The notes below the pieces were generated by a model. The model worked only from the letters and a program-made list of their open reading frames with translations, ran no database searches and had not been told where the DNA came from. 64,000 nucleotides of DNA from Paenibacillus phoenicis (GTDB taxonomy: Bacteria; Bacillota; Bacilli; Paenibacillales; Paenibacillaceae): positions 2,513,501 through 2,577,500 of the forward strand of contig NZ_JAYERP010000001.1 in NCBI RefSeq assembly GCF_034718895.1, in the 5' to 3' direction. This document shows positions 7,724 to 16,921 of the stretch, in pieces (position 1 is the first letter of the stretch; every line of letters begins with the position of its first letter). Made by a program: the position numbers and the translations under genes.

Positions 7724-10132
7724 TTATAATTTTACTCTTTGCAGACGAAGCGAATTAAGCACGACGGATACAGAACTAAAGGCCATCGCTGCCCCCGCAA
7801 GCCATGGGGCTAAGAACCCCAGAGCCGCAATCGGAATTCCCAACGAGTTATAAGCCAAGGCCCAAAAGAAGTTTTGTCTAATATTGCTCATGGTTTTACG
7901 ACTCATATAGATCGCATCCGGAATGCTGTTTAGATCTCCCCGCATTAAGGTAACATCCGCTGCTTCCATGGCCACATCGGTACCTGTACCAATAGCCATA
8001 CCTATGTCCGCAGTAGCAAGAGCAGGGGCATCATTAATGCCGTCACCTACCATCGCCACTTTTTTGCCTTGAGCTTGCAGCTTCTTGACTTCTTCTGCCT
8101 TACCTTCAGGCAAAACCTCCGCTAATACGTGTTCAATACCTACTTCTTTGGCGATGGCGTTAGCCGTTCTTTGGTTATCCCCTGTAATCATGACAACTTC
8201 AATACCCAGTTGTTTTAATCTCGAGACAGCTGCTTTTGAGGTTTCTTTAATTGTATCGGCAACCGCAACCAGCCCAGCATAGGCACCATCAATGGCTACC
8301 AGCATTGCCGTCTTTCCTCCCGTCTCCAGGTCCTCCATATTGGAAATCGCCTCAGCATAAGCGATATTCCGAGAAGCTAAAAGTTTTCGGGTTCCAACCA
8401 GCAGCTCGCGGCCATCTACAATGGCACGAATTCCATGTCCGGGTATCGCTTCAAATTGCTCTGTTTCCGGAATGTTGATTCCTTTGGAAACTGCACCGTT
8501 TACGATAGCTTCGGCCAGCGGATGCTCCGACTTTTTCTCGGCAGCCGCAACCAAACGCAAGAACTCATCTTCGTTTAATGCGTCTGTTATAACATCCGTA
8601 AGCTCAGGTTTCCCTTTTGTAACCGTTCCTGTTTTATCCAGAATAATGGCATTAATTTTATGCGTCGATTCTAAATGTTCACCCCCTTTGAATAATATCC
8701 CCGCCTCAGCGGCGCGTCCGGAGCCGGCCATAATCGAGGTTGGCGTCGCCAACCCGAGGGCGCAAGGGCAGGCGATTACAAGAACGGCAATCAATTTTTC
8801 CAGCGCCTCCGCAAAATTGCCTGGCGCTACAAAGAAATACCATACTAGAAACGTTACTACAGCAATAGCTACGACGATTGGCACGAACACGCCTGAAATC
8901 CGGTCGGCCACTCTTTGAATAGGCGCCTTCGAGCCTTGGGCTTCTTCAACCACCTTAATAATTTGAGCCAGGGCAGTTTCTTTGCCAACCTTGGTGGCCT
9001 TAATCTTCAAAGAACCATTTTTATTGATTGTGGCTCCAATGACGCCTTCACCGGGATTTTTCTCAACCGGTATGCTTTCACCCGTGATCATGGACTCGTC
9101 AACCGACGAAGTGCCTTCAACAACTACTCCATCAACCGGCACCTTCTCCCCCGGTTTGACAACGATCAAGTCGCCTACGATGACCTGCTCTACGGGAAGA
9201 GATACTTCTTGACCGTCACGTATAACCAAAGCCGTCTTGGCCTGTAATCCCATTAGAGTTTTAATCGCTTCAGAAGTACGCCCCTTGGCAAGCATTTCAA
9301 ACAATTTACCCAGGATGACCAAAGTGATGAGGACGGAACTTGTTTCAAAATAAAGCTCAGCCGTTCCATGATGCCCCCCCATAAACTGCCATTCAAAGGT
9401 CTTATATACGCTATAGAAATAAGCCGCTGATGTGCCAAGGGCAATTAGAACATCCATGTTAGCACTTTTATTTCTAAGCGCTTTATACGCTCCCGTATAA
9501 AACTCTTTCCCGATCCAAAATTGCACAGGAGCGGCTAATACCAATTGAACCCAAGGGTTTAAAAGAAACCCTGGAATCCACATAGAGGAAGTCCATTGGA
9601 AATGCGCGATCATTGCCCATAGCAAAGGCAAGGAAAGTGCTGCGGAGATAATTAGTTTCACTTTTTGTTTCCGGATCGCCTTGGCCCTATGGTCCTCTTG
9701 CTTTGATTCGCTTTTCGGCGTGGCCTGATAACCCAACTTCTGTACCCGTTGGATCATATCCTCCACTGTAACCTCGGATGGTGTGTATTCCACGTGAGCC
9801 GATTCCATGGCCAAATTTACGTTAGCCTTCGTTACTCCCGGTAGCTTATTAAGCCCCTTTTCGATTCGTGTAGCACATGCAGCGCATGTCATTCCCCCAA
9901 TTTGGAAATCAGCCGCAGACTTCACAGTGCCATATCCAAGATCAGAAATTTTTTTTTCAAAAGCCTCAACGTCGGTTTTATCCGAATCAAAATGTATCGT
10001 TGCTTTCTCTAATGCTAAATTGACATTAGCCGATTCGACACCGTTCACTTTGTTTAATCCTTTTTCAATCCTTGTAGCACAAGCAGCACATGTCATACCT
10101 GAGATCTGCAAAGAAACCTGTTTGCTTGCCAT
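7724..10132 (-). CDS. copA: Cu(I)-exporting P1B-type ATPase CopA
   Basis: An 802-residue copper pump of the cytoplasmic membrane. Two N-terminal HMA domains each carry [14 protein letters not shown]. The transmembrane metal site is [11 protein letters not shown]. The catalytic motifs are DKTGT (phosphorylated Asp), MITGESIP and [11 protein letters not shown]. An HP motif (SEHPLAEA) lies in the nucleotide domain, and the C-terminal [15 protein letters not shown] is typical of CopA. Length and domain order match Bacillus CopA. A ribosome site (GAGGTGGG) precedes the ATG, and a promoter with a CsoR operator lies 40-70 bases upstream. Confidence 0.97.
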   Translation of the reverse strand: MASKQVSLQISGMTCAACATRIEKGLNKVNGVESANVNLALEKATIHFDSDKTDVEAFEKKISDLGYGTVKSAADFQIGGMTCAACATRIEKGLNKLPGVTKANVNLAMESAHVEYTPSEVTVEDMIQRVQKLGYQATPKSESKQEDHRAKAIRKQKVKLIISAALSLPLLWAMIAHFQWTSSMWIPGFLLNPWVQLVLAAPVQFWIGKEFYTGAYKALRNKSANMDVLIALGTSAAYFYSVYKTFEWQFMGGHHGTAELYFETSSVLITLVILGKLFEMLAKGRTSEAIKTLMGLQAKTALVIRDGQEVSLPVEQVIVGDLIVVKPGEKVPVDGVVVEGTSSVDESMITGESIPVEKNPGEGVIGATINKNGSLKIKATKVGKETALAQIIKVVEEAQGSKAPIQRVADRISGVFVPIVVAIAVVTFLVWYFFVAPGNFAEALEKLIAVLVIACPCALGLATPTSIMAGSGRAAEAGILFKGGEHLESTHKINAIILDKTGTVTKGKPELTDVITDALNEDEFLRLVAAAEKKSEHPLAEAIVNGAVSKGINIPETEQFEAIPGHGIRAIVDGRELLVGTRKLLASRNIAYAEAISNMEDLETGGKTAMLVAIDGAYAGLVAVADTIKETSKAAVSRLKQLGIEVVMITGDNQRTANAIAKEVGIEHVLAEVLPEGKAEEVKKLQAQGKKVAMVGDGINDAPALATADIGMAIGTGTDVAMEAADVTLMRGDLNSIPDAIYMSRKTMSNIRQNFFWALAYNSLGIPIAALGFLAPWLAGAAMAFSSVSVVLNSLRLQRVKL

Positions 10133-10174
10133 GTCCGACCCACCTCGTTTTTTTCAAGTAACTTGCTTAATCAA

Positions 10175-10204
10175 AATATACCCTACAGGGGTACCCTATG
10201 TCAA
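10175..10204 (-). promoter_or_regulatory. copA promoter with CsoR operator
   Basis: On the minus strand TTGACA (10204-10199) and TATATT (10180-10175) are separated by 18 bases. The plus strand of this spacer reads TACCCTACAGGGGTA at 10179-10193. That differs by one base from the copZA operator core TACCCTACGGGGGTA recognised by CsoR in Bacillus. Apo-CsoR would block the polymerase here; Cu(I) relieves it. Confidence 0.85.
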
Positions 10205-10315
10205 TGCATTATTTTGATTTTGTTGGTGTTCCTTTTATCGACATTCCTTAGTATTGCCCACTTTTGAAGAGGAGAAGTATAATGGGAGAAGTTTGTATTA
10301 CCATCGGAGGGTGTT

Positions 10316-11566
10316 ATGAAAGAATTGATTACAAAATTAGCTAATGAATATAAGCAAGATAAAGAATCCGTTTACCAAATATGGTTTCTGAATAATGAAG
10401 AAAGATTAAAAGCATTTCGCACGATTAGAAATGGGTTATTCGAAGTGATTAACGCCATAGAGAATAGAACTTTCGGAAATGATTTTAAAGGCTCGCTTTT
10501 AGAAACAGTTATTACAGCAATTTCTGAGCAAAAACAAGTATTTACTGGAGCAGCCCATGCTTTTTATTGGAAACCAAAACTTCGTATACCCGACATTTAT
10601 GAAAATGAAAATAATCAGTTAGCATTCGGGCGTTTTTTGAAAGCTTGCATTTCAGCCACCAATGAAAGACAAATTCTTCAGGAGATTGTGAAACTTGATC
10701 AACTTCAAATTAAAGGACTTGGTCCTGCTGTAGCTAATATCCTTTATTTCTTGCACCCCGCTCTCTTCCCTCCATTTAATACTGCCATTGTTAATGGGTT
10801 TAACACTCTTTTTGACATGAAAATAAAGTTAGGATCCTGGAGTGCTTATTTGCAAATGAGGGAGACTATTATCTCAATAAATGAGAAATACCGAATACAT
10901 TTTTCTAAGGATTTGGGAGCTATTAGTGGTCTTTTGTTTGAAATTGGCTCTGGTCGTTACATTTTTGAGCAGGATGCCGTAAAATTTGTTGCATCTTTGG
11001 AGAATGCCCAAAACGATAATTGGACTAAAAGACACCAAGAAGTAGTTCAGAACATCCTAGAAGAAAATGAACATTCTGAAATGCAAGCACATTTAGCTAA
11101 AGTTGGTTCGGCATTGGGTTATAAAGTTTGGATTGCTCAAAATGATCATAAAAGGGAGTGGAATGGTATAAAGCTTGGTGAATTTTCGATCCCTATATTG
11201 GATCTGCCCGCTATGCCAAAACAAACGGCACAAACGATCTCCCTTATCGATGTCTTATGGATAAATGAAAGAAATCAAATAGTAAGTGCGTTTGAAGTGG
11301 AGAAAAGTACATCAATTTATTCCGGAATTCTTAGACTACATGACCTCTCCATATCTATAACAAGTCATGAAAGCCGCCTATATCTTGTTGCCCCTGAAAA
11401 AAGGGAAAAGGAAATAAAGGCCCAACTATTAAGACCATCTTTCCAACAAGGAGTGCATTTCCCGATTTCTTATATCTTTTTTTCTGAACTACGTCAGAAT
11501 TGTGATGCAATGTGCATGTTCGGTTCAGATTTGAGTATATTGGGAAAAATCGCCAAGACTGTGTAA
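10316..11566 (+). CDS. Uncharacterised protein with HhH-like region and nuclease-like C-terminus
   Basis: A 416-residue soluble protein with a clear ribosome site (GGAGGGTGTT) before the ATG. Around residues 135-165, IKGLGPAVANILYFLHP resembles the helix-hairpin-helix of DNA glycosylases. Near residue 310-340 the segments IDVLWI and FEVEKSTSIYSGILRL give a D...ExExK arrangement like a PD-(D/E)XK nuclease core. No methyltransferase or other restriction partner is adjacent. It may act in DNA repair or as a solo restriction/defence nuclease. It diverges from copA, and the copA promoter lies between the two. The fold calls are by eye. Confidence 0.75.
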   Translation: MKELITKLANEYKQDKESVYQIWFLNNEERLKAFRTIRNGLFEVINAIENRTFGNDFKGSLLETVITAISEQKQVFTGAAHAFYWKPKLRIPDIYENENNQLAFGRFLKACISATNERQILQEIVKLDQLQIKGLGPAVANILYFLHPALFPPFNTAIVNGFNTLFDMKIKLGSWSAYLQMRETIISINEKYRIHFSKDLGAISGLLFEIGSGRYIFEQDAVKFVASLENAQNDNWTKRHQEVVQNILEENEHSEMQAHLAKVGSALGYKVWIAQNDHKREWNGIKLGEFSIPILDLPAMPKQTAQTISLIDVLWINERNQIVSAFEVEKSTSIYSGILRLHDLSISITSHESRLYLVAPEKREKEIKAQLLRPSFQQGVHFPISYIFFSELRQNCDAMCMFGSDLSILGKIAKTV

Positions 11567-11571
11567 AGTTG

Positions 11572-13765
11572 TTATACCGACTTTACTGTAGGCTGGAATA
11601 TGAACAAAAGGATATATATGGCTGCTCCTATCCATATGGTGACTGTAAACCCAAAGGTTAGTGATACCGCTGCGGCAAGTAATGAGCCGACTACGGTCAT
11701 GACTCCATTAACCCCCCAACTCATTGCAACTTGTTCACGTTTCAAATGAGAAAGTCCATGGGGAAAAGGCATCCCCATAAAGAAACCTAGCGGGAAAAGC
11801 AGTACGACAATTATGAACATGCGGTAAGTTTCCGGGATTTCCAAAGAATGATCGATTAACCAACCAGCGTGTTTGCCAATAAAGCTAAAAATCCAATGAT
11901 TAATAATGGGGAATACCGTCTATAAATGGTTTTCCCTCGCTTTGAGCAATAACTTCCTATTCCGCCGGCTACCAAAAGAACTCCTAGAACAGTGACAAAG
12001 GATCGAGTTGGATGGCCTAATGGCAAGCTTAGTTTTTGGATAAATGTAACTTCAAGTAACATAAACCCAATAGCAATACCGGAAAAATAAATGGCTTGTC
12101 CCGAAGATAATACCCGTCTACGCAGTAAAAACGCTGCCACTAATGTGGCAATCATAATCGCAACGACAAGTCCCATAGGGAAGTGATTAGTTTTATTATA
12201 AAAGAAGGGCCTGTTGTCCCGATTAGAATTCACGTTGACATGTTGTGTGTTAAATAATGCTTGTAGTGTCCCGTATTGATCGTTTACATAAGGGATATGA
12301 ATCGGAATTTGTTGAATATGTAAAGTTGAATCCAATAGCGACTGACCCATTTCTCTATCCATAGGCTGTTTCTGGAGTATAAGTAACGGCCGATTTATGA
12401 CAGGCCCTTTCATGCCAACAAGAACATGGCCTAAATGCTGGTAAGTTCCCACCACAGCAATATAGTTTTTAAAAGATTTTTCATACATACCCTGCCCCTG
12501 ATAATATTTCCGCGCAGCATACATCATTTTATTCAATTCCGTGTCATCATGAAGCAAGAAGGCAAGTCTGCCATCGCTATTCAGTCTATTCATATAATCC
12601 TTTAATGCTTCTTGCGTATAGATGAAGTTTTCAGTTAAAGCCAGACCAAGCCCATTTTCGGATTGCTTTTTAACCAGAGATAAATAAATGAGGTCATATT
12701 TTTTGGTGGTTTCTTTTATGTAGCTTCGCCCATCAGAAATAATCTCCTTAACGCCGTTTTGACGAAAAATATCACCTGAAAGCCCTGCTAGAGCATGAAC
12801 CGCATCAAAACTCCCCTTATTAATATCGACTGCATCGATTTCTTGAAAGCCGGATATTTGAGCAGTCAATACTTCCTGACCTCCTCCTGCCCCGATAATC
12901 AATACACTTCTCTTAGGACCATGCTGAAATGCAAGTGCACCGGTTGTAGTTAGTAAGTAGTCCACTTCTTTGAGTTCTTTGGAATACTTAGAAATTGGTG
13001 ACAACGCACTTCCATCAATCGTCATATAAAGCAGTTCATCTTTAGTGTCGTAAACATCCGTTCTGGAAAACGCATCCCAATGTGTATAAACAATTTCTGC
13101 ATCCGGTCTCTTTGAAAAAACGGTAAATGGACTGGTTCGATATGCTTTAAATTCGATGAGGTCCAAAAAGGGATACACCAAATTAAGGCCGAGCCCCATC
13201 AAAACGATAGTGTAAACGAGCTTTGACCATCTTCCTGTTTTACGATAGCTTACAACTAAATAAACAAGAATCAATACAAATGTTATTAGAACTATAGTTT
13301 GAATAGGGTTAATTGCATTCATCAAGAATATGGCTCCCGCAGATCCTATTCCTGCAGCAACTAAATCAACAAAATATAAAATATGGACCTGATTCTTGCT
13401 GGATTGCATGGTGCCAGCCAGAATAAGCCCACCTAAAATAAAAGGCAATATGGCGCATAATGCATAAAAAACAATGCCCCGATATGGTAATGCATACATG
13501 GCCAAAACCACGAGTATCATTGAAACTGAAAATATCCCCAAAATCGAAGTGTTCATTTCAAGAAATCGTTCATTCCATTTATAAGCCAGGTAACCACCAA
13601 CGCCTATCCCTAATGTAGCTAAAGAAATAATTAAAAAAACATAATTATAATCCAAAATGACAGAAAAGAATCGGGAAAGAAATATCTCGAGATAATCATT
13701 GCTAAGGAAGAGAAAAAAACTTCCGTCATATCTTGGACAATTGTTCGTGGTTGTAATCGATACAT
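11572..13765 (-). pseudogene. Frameshifted spermidine-synthase-like membrane protein
   Basis: Multi-TM protein with an embedded Rossmann SAM-type domain (LIIGAGGGQEVLTAQ, AVDINKGSF, SDGRSYI), related to the intact gene at 31774-34074. The main frame (11856-13817) stops after LLANTLVG. The missing last two TM helices (PLGFFMGMPFPHGL, WGVNGVMTVVGSL) continue in another frame at 11572-11844, so a one-base indel lies near 11856. A second shift is likely near 13690: the only start with a good ribosome site (GAGGAG, ATG at 13765) is in a different frame, whose FFSSLAMIIS would join LEIFLSRFFSV. It follows csoR. A sequencing error cannot be excluded. Confidence 0.75.
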
Positions 13766-13854
13766 CGATCAATACTCCTCGTGAAATAGATACGATTACA
13801 GTGTGATCAATTGCCATTATTTTATTCAGTTAGATTTATTCTTCAACCAACTCA

Positions 13855-14202
13855 TCACTTCATTAATTTGTTCACTGTCACCATAAGTTCCTTCACTACA
13901 TTAGTATCTCCCTCCTGGATCCGCTCAATAACACAACTCTTCATATGATGCTCTAATAACAATTTTGCAACACCGTTTAGAGCAGATTGTACCGAAGCGA
14001 TTTGGTTTAGTACATCATCACAATAGGTATCCCGATCAATCATTCCTTTTATTCCTCTAATCTGACCTTCGATCCGATTCAAACGGTTGGTTAAATCGTT
14101 TTTTGTACCCTCTGAATGATGACTTTTTCGATCTGTATTTGAGCAACAATCTTTATTGTCATTCTCCGTTGCTTGATTCATAATATTTGTCGCCGAATTC
14201 AT
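13855..14202 (-). CDS. csoR: Copper-sensing repressor CsoR
   Basis: A 115-residue DUF156-family four-helix repressor. The core NRLNRIEGQIRGIKGMI and the Cu(I) triad Cys-His-Cys (TYCDD, EHHMK, SCV) are all present, as are the conserved Tyr and Glu. The ATG at 14202 has GGAGGTGAGC in front of it; an upstream frame to 14277 does not. The ~40-residue N-terminal tail with DCCSN and KSHHS is longer than in B. subtilis. It should control copA-copZ and its own promoter. The tail may add metal contacts (inference). Confidence 0.95.
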   Translation of the reverse strand: MNSATNIMNQATENDNKDCCSNTDRKSHHSEGTKNDLTNRLNRIEGQIRGIKGMIDRDTYCDDVLNQIASVQSALNGVAKLLLEHHMKSCVIERIQEGDTNVVKELMVTVNKLMK

Positions 14203-14229
14203 ATTGCTCACCTCCACATTATTATAAAT

Positions 14230-14258
14230 AATATACTCCCTCCCCCTATTTATTGCAA
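14230..14258 (-). promoter_or_regulatory. csoR promoter with CsoR-like G-tract
   Basis: Minus strand TTGCAA (14258-14253), a 17-base spacer and TATATT (14235-14230). The spacer contains ATAGGGGGAGGGAG, resembling the copA operator side ATAGGGTACCCC and placed the same way between -35 and -10. Autoregulation is inferred. Confidence 0.55.
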
Positions 14259-14307
14259 TTATATAAGTGAAGCGCATATTCTAACGGAACAAGCCATATT
14301 CATGAAG

Positions 14308-14328
14308 TATAATATAGACCTAGGGGGT
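14308..14328 (+). promoter_or_regulatory. Promoter -10 and possible CsoR half-site
   Basis: TATAAT at 14308-14313 is followed by ATAGACCTAGGGGGTAT, which shares the GGGGGTAT half of the CsoR consensus. The G-run also serves as the ribosome site of the downstream TTG start, so operator function is uncertain. Confidence 0.35.
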
Positions 14329-14335
14329 ATAAGCA

Positions 14336-14854
14336 TTGATCTTCTTCCCAATAATTGCATTGTTTTTTCTTCTAACGGCATGGGTATATTTATTTATTAT
14401 TTCTTTTCGAACTCAGTTAAGTAGTATGGCAGGCATGATGACGGCGATGGCTGTGGGAATGTCTGTCGGTTTGGGAATGGGCAGCCTTCTGACAGTCATA
14501 ATTGCAGAGGACTTTTTCAAAACAACTTTGCTTAGTATGTTAGCAGGTGGCCTTACTGGTACATTTATTGGATGGCCAAAAGGTCTTATGGCGGTGATAG
14601 ACGGATTATTATCCGGAGTCATGGGTGGAATGATGGGAACAATGCTTTTGGTTATGATCCCTCCATCTTCAACCCATACCATGTTGAATATTATTGCTTT
14701 GTTTACAATCGCAATCCTGTTCCTAGTCTTTATTTTGTTACAAGGTGAAATAGCCCCTGGAGATCTTAACAAAAAATCGTTCCTTCTATCTAACCCCATT
14801 TGGATGTTTACGACGATTTGTCTTTTTCTGGCTGCAGATTTTTTTATCATGTAA
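14336..14854 (+). CDS. Gly/Met-rich multi-TM membrane protein
   Basis: 172 residues with five or so hydrophobic helices. Repeated GMxxGxxxG patterns (MAVGMSVGLGMGSLL, GVMGGMMGTMLL) give tight helix packing and many Met side chains. TTG at 14336 follows AGGGGG by 8 bases. It is divergent from csoR and ends at a bidirectional hairpin. I do not recognise a family. A role in copper movement would fit the Met content and the neighbours but is unproven. Confidence 0.75.
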   Translation: MIFFPIIALFFLLTAWVYLFIISFRTQLSSMAGMMTAMAVGMSVGLGMGSLLTVIIAEDFFKTTLLSMLAGGLTGTFIGWPKGLMAVIDGLLSGVMGGMMGTMLLVMIPPSSTHTMLNIIALFTIAILFLVFILLQGEIAPGDLNKKSFLLSNPIWMFTTICLFLAADFFIM

Positions 14855-14876
14855 TTCGAATAACATTCCAGACAGA

Positions 14877-14917
14877 TCAAACCCTAAAGCCCGACAGAAA
14901 CGGGTTTTAGGGTTTGA
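14877..14917. terminator. Bidirectional terminator
   Basis: TCAAACCCTAAAGCCCG and CGGGTTTTAGGGTTTGA pair over ~16 bp around a 7-base loop, between two convergent genes. Confidence 0.75.
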
Positions 14918-14920
14918 TGA

Positions 14921-15250
14921 TTATGCGGCCATTTTACGGCATGCTTCGGCACATCTAAAACATGCTTCGGCACATTGTTGGCAATGTTCTGGACCATGCT
15001 TTTTGCATTCGTTTCCGCATGCTTCACAAACATCCGCACAGATCTTACAGATCTGTTTCGCATAAGAACTGTTCATGGACATCGCTTGCGCAGAGAAGGC
15101 GCAAATATCAGCACACTCCCGATCCAATCGTATACATTCTTTCATCATCCCGATATTGTCTTCTTCTAAACAGGATGTGTAACAATGGTTACATGCCACC
15201 ATGCAGCGCAGACACTCATCGATGCAATGTTGAAACTGTTCGTGAGACAT
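14921..15250 (-). CDS. Cytosolic copper-storage protein (Csp, four-helix bundle, DUF326)
   Basis: 109 residues with 19 Cys spaced every 3-4 positions along amphipathic helices (for example CIDECLRCMVACNHCYTSC and CQQCAEACFRCAEACRKM). This is the hallmark of Csp proteins, whose bundle core is lined with Cys that hold many Cu(I) ions. No signal peptide is seen, so it is the cytosolic (Csp3-like) kind. The ATG at 15250 is preferred: GGAAGGTG lies upstream of it but overlaps the earlier ATG at 15271. It buffers excess Cu(I) next to csoR and copA. Confidence 0.92.
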   Translation of the reverse strand: MSHEQFQHCIDECLRCMVACNHCYTSCLEEDNIGMMKECIRLDRECADICAFSAQAMSMNSSYAKQICKICADVCEACGNECKKHGPEHCQQCAEACFRCAEACRKMAA

Positions 15251-15432
15251 TTGTAACTTTTCACCTTCCATTCCAATTAGTTGAAATACATGAGGTATTA
15301 TGCTCCAGTGTAGTTTTTTTATTCAGAAATTCGATGATTAGAAATTGTTCAGGATATCACATCATTTCTACAAAGAAAACACATATTTTTCAGATACAAT
15401 TTAAAGAGATATTATTTTGGGGATGACCAACA

Positions 15433-15462
15433 GATGAACCATAAGCTGATGAACCATAAGCT
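15433..15462 (+). repeat. 15-bp tandem duplication at a gene start
   Basis: GATGAACCATAAGCT occurs twice in a row (one base of the second copy's continuation differs), duplicating the start codon and adding five residues in frame to the next gene. Confidence 0.8.
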
Positions 15463-15856
15463 TAAAAAGGGTGATTTAATCTTAATTGTTTGCATTATAC
15501 TACTGGCCACATTTATATTGGGAGCCAGATGGCTTACAAATGATGCCGTAACGAACATGAACGAGGATTATTACGCGACGATTAGAGTGGATAATAAGAT
15601 CTTCAAGACGGTGAAGCTTACTGATGAACCCCAAATTATCGAAGTGAAAACAGAAAGAGGTTATGATATCCTGAAGATCCATGACAAAGGCATTGAAGTC
15701 ATCGAATCCGATTGTCCGCAGAAGATTTGCTTCACTTTCGGACTGATTTCCAAACCCAAAGAAGCCATCATTTGTTTGCCATTACGAATGTTTATAGAGG
15801 TCGATGGATCAGAAAAAAATAATGCCGAAAACGAGATCGATGCTTATGTAAAATAA
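15434..15856 (+). CDS. NusG domain II-containing membrane-anchored protein
   Basis: 140 residues: a TM helix (residues ~13-32) and then a beta-rich NusG-II/DUF1312-type domain containing DCPQKICFTFGLISKPKEAI, in which two Cys and the CLP motif are conserved. Such proteins are extracytoplasmic and usually sit with redox or electron-transfer genes. A tandem 15-bp duplication doubles the start codon; either ATG (15434 or 15449) could be used. It heads a three-gene set with the next two genes. Confidence 0.85.
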   Translation: MNHKLMNHKLKKGDLILIVCIILLATFILGARWLTNDAVTNMNEDYYATIRVDNKIFKTVKLTDEPQIIEVKTERGYDILKIHDKGIEVIESDCPQKICFTFGLISKPKEAIICLPLRMFIEVDGSEKNNAENEIDAYVK

Positions 15857-15885
15857 GCTGATCTATAAACGGGGAGTGCTTGATA

Positions 15886-16320
15886 TTGAGAAAAAAGACG
15901 GTTTGGGCAGTAGGATCGTTATTCATCATTATTGTTGTTTTAGGAGTTGGCAGCATTTTTACGAATAGATCTTCTAATAATTCAAATTCCTTTTCCTTTG
16001 ATGAAAAAACTTATGATTGGCAAAATAACGGTAAAGAAAAACGGTACATTACTCAATTACTCGAGGGTAATGTGGATACTTTATTGAAGGGCACCGTTAA
16101 AACAGATACGGATTGCGAAGCAGACGAAACTGGAATTAGCAGATGCCATAATCAAATCGAATTGGAGAATAAAAAAACAGTAACGGTTGTTAACATCCAT
16201 AATATGCAAAACTTCGCCTGTTTCTCCCCTGGTGATGAGGTTGAAATTCAACCATTAACCGTGGGATGGGTGACAACCTTAAAAACAAAAGGTGCCAGCG
16301 TTCATGATTCGACAAATTAA
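15886..16320 (+). CDS. Membrane-anchored uncharacterised protein
   Basis: About 144 residues with a basic N-terminus and one TM segment (residues ~5-26), then a soluble outer domain with three Cys (DTDCEADETGISRCHN and FACFSPGD). TTG at 15886 has GGGGAG 9 bases upstream; a TTG at 15880 is too close. It lies 29 bases after the NusG-II gene and probably shares its transcript. I do not recognise the family. Two Cys 9 residues apart could form a disulfide or a metal site. Confidence 0.7.
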   Translation: MRKKTVWAVGSLFIIIVVLGVGSIFTNRSSNNSNSFSFDEKTYDWQNNGKEKRYITQLLEGNVDTLLKGTVKTDTDCEADETGISRCHNQIELENKKTVTVVNIHNMQNFACFSPGDEVEIQPLTVGWVTTLKTKGASVHDSTN

Positions 16321-16382
16321 AATGAATTAAAAGGGTCCTACCTGAACACCCCATCAAATTTACATAAGGAGTGATAAAAAAA

Positions 16383-16835
16383 ATGGATAGTTGTTGTCAA
16401 TCATCCACTGACCAGTCGACAATACCTACTCAATGCCCCGTATGTCATCAAAAGGGGAAGGGTATTCAATTGATTACACTCAAGGCTATGCTTCAACCAA
16501 TTGCATTAGAAATCATCCATCCAGAATGTGATTACTTTTTTTGTATTAATTCATCTTGTGAAGTTATATATTTTTGCGAATTGCAGACCTTTGAAAGAGA
16601 TATGCTAAAAGTTTCGGTATATCAAAAAGACGATTCAATGGCTGTTCCTGTTTGCTACTGTTTTGGGTGGACAAGAGAACGTATAGTACAAGCGGTTAAA
16701 GAAAACCAGCAACCAATTGACCGTATACGGGAACAAGTTCAGGCAAATCGTTGTGGATGTGAGGTTAATAATCCTCAAGGTTCTTGTTGTTTAGGCAATG
16801 TCACGACGTTTATTCGAAGTCTTGACAAAAGCTAA
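16383..16835 (+). CDS. CopZ N-domain-type iron-sulfur/zinc metallochaperone (no HMA domain)
   Basis: 150 residues with 13 Cys. CPVCHQKGK forms the zinc ribbon of the zf_CopZ family. CYCFGWTRERIVQAV and CGCEVNNPQGSCCLG resemble the [2Fe-2S]-binding part of the Archaeoglobus CopZ N-domain. In that protein the domain reduces Cu(II) and hands Cu(I) to a C-terminal HMA; here the HMA part is absent and copZ is encoded separately. The ATG at 16383 follows AAGGAGTGAT; the upstream GTG overlaps the ribosome site. It is probably co-transcribed with the two preceding genes. Confidence 0.88.
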   Translation: MDSCCQSSTDQSTIPTQCPVCHQKGKGIQLITLKAMLQPIALEIIHPECDYFFCINSSCEVIYFCELQTFERDMLKVSVYQKDDSMAVPVCYCFGWTRERIVQAVKENQQPIDRIREQVQANRCGCEVNNPQGSCCLGNVTTFIRSLDKS

Positions 16836-16882
16836 TCTCTTGTCTTCTCATTAGCAACAATTCTTATGAAAAAAGTGGAATT

Positions 16883-16921
16883 TAAAGATGAGTTTCTCTT
16901 TTAAGAGACAATTCATCTTTT
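16883..16921. terminator. Bidirectional terminator
   Basis: AAAGATGAGTTTCTCTT pairs with AAGAGACAATTCATCTTT with two mismatches and is flanked by A- and T-rich runs. It separates the convergent metallochaperone and kinase genes. Confidence 0.7.

Noticed and set aside
8421..8918. 165-codon ORF opposite copA
   Set aside because: It lies wholly within a well-supported ATPase on the other strand and matches no family.
13690..13817. Long-frame N-terminus (MAIDHTVIVSIS) of the broken synthase-like protein
   Set aside because: It lacks a ribosome site and similarity to the paralogue. The supported start at 13765 is in another frame, pointing to a frameshift.
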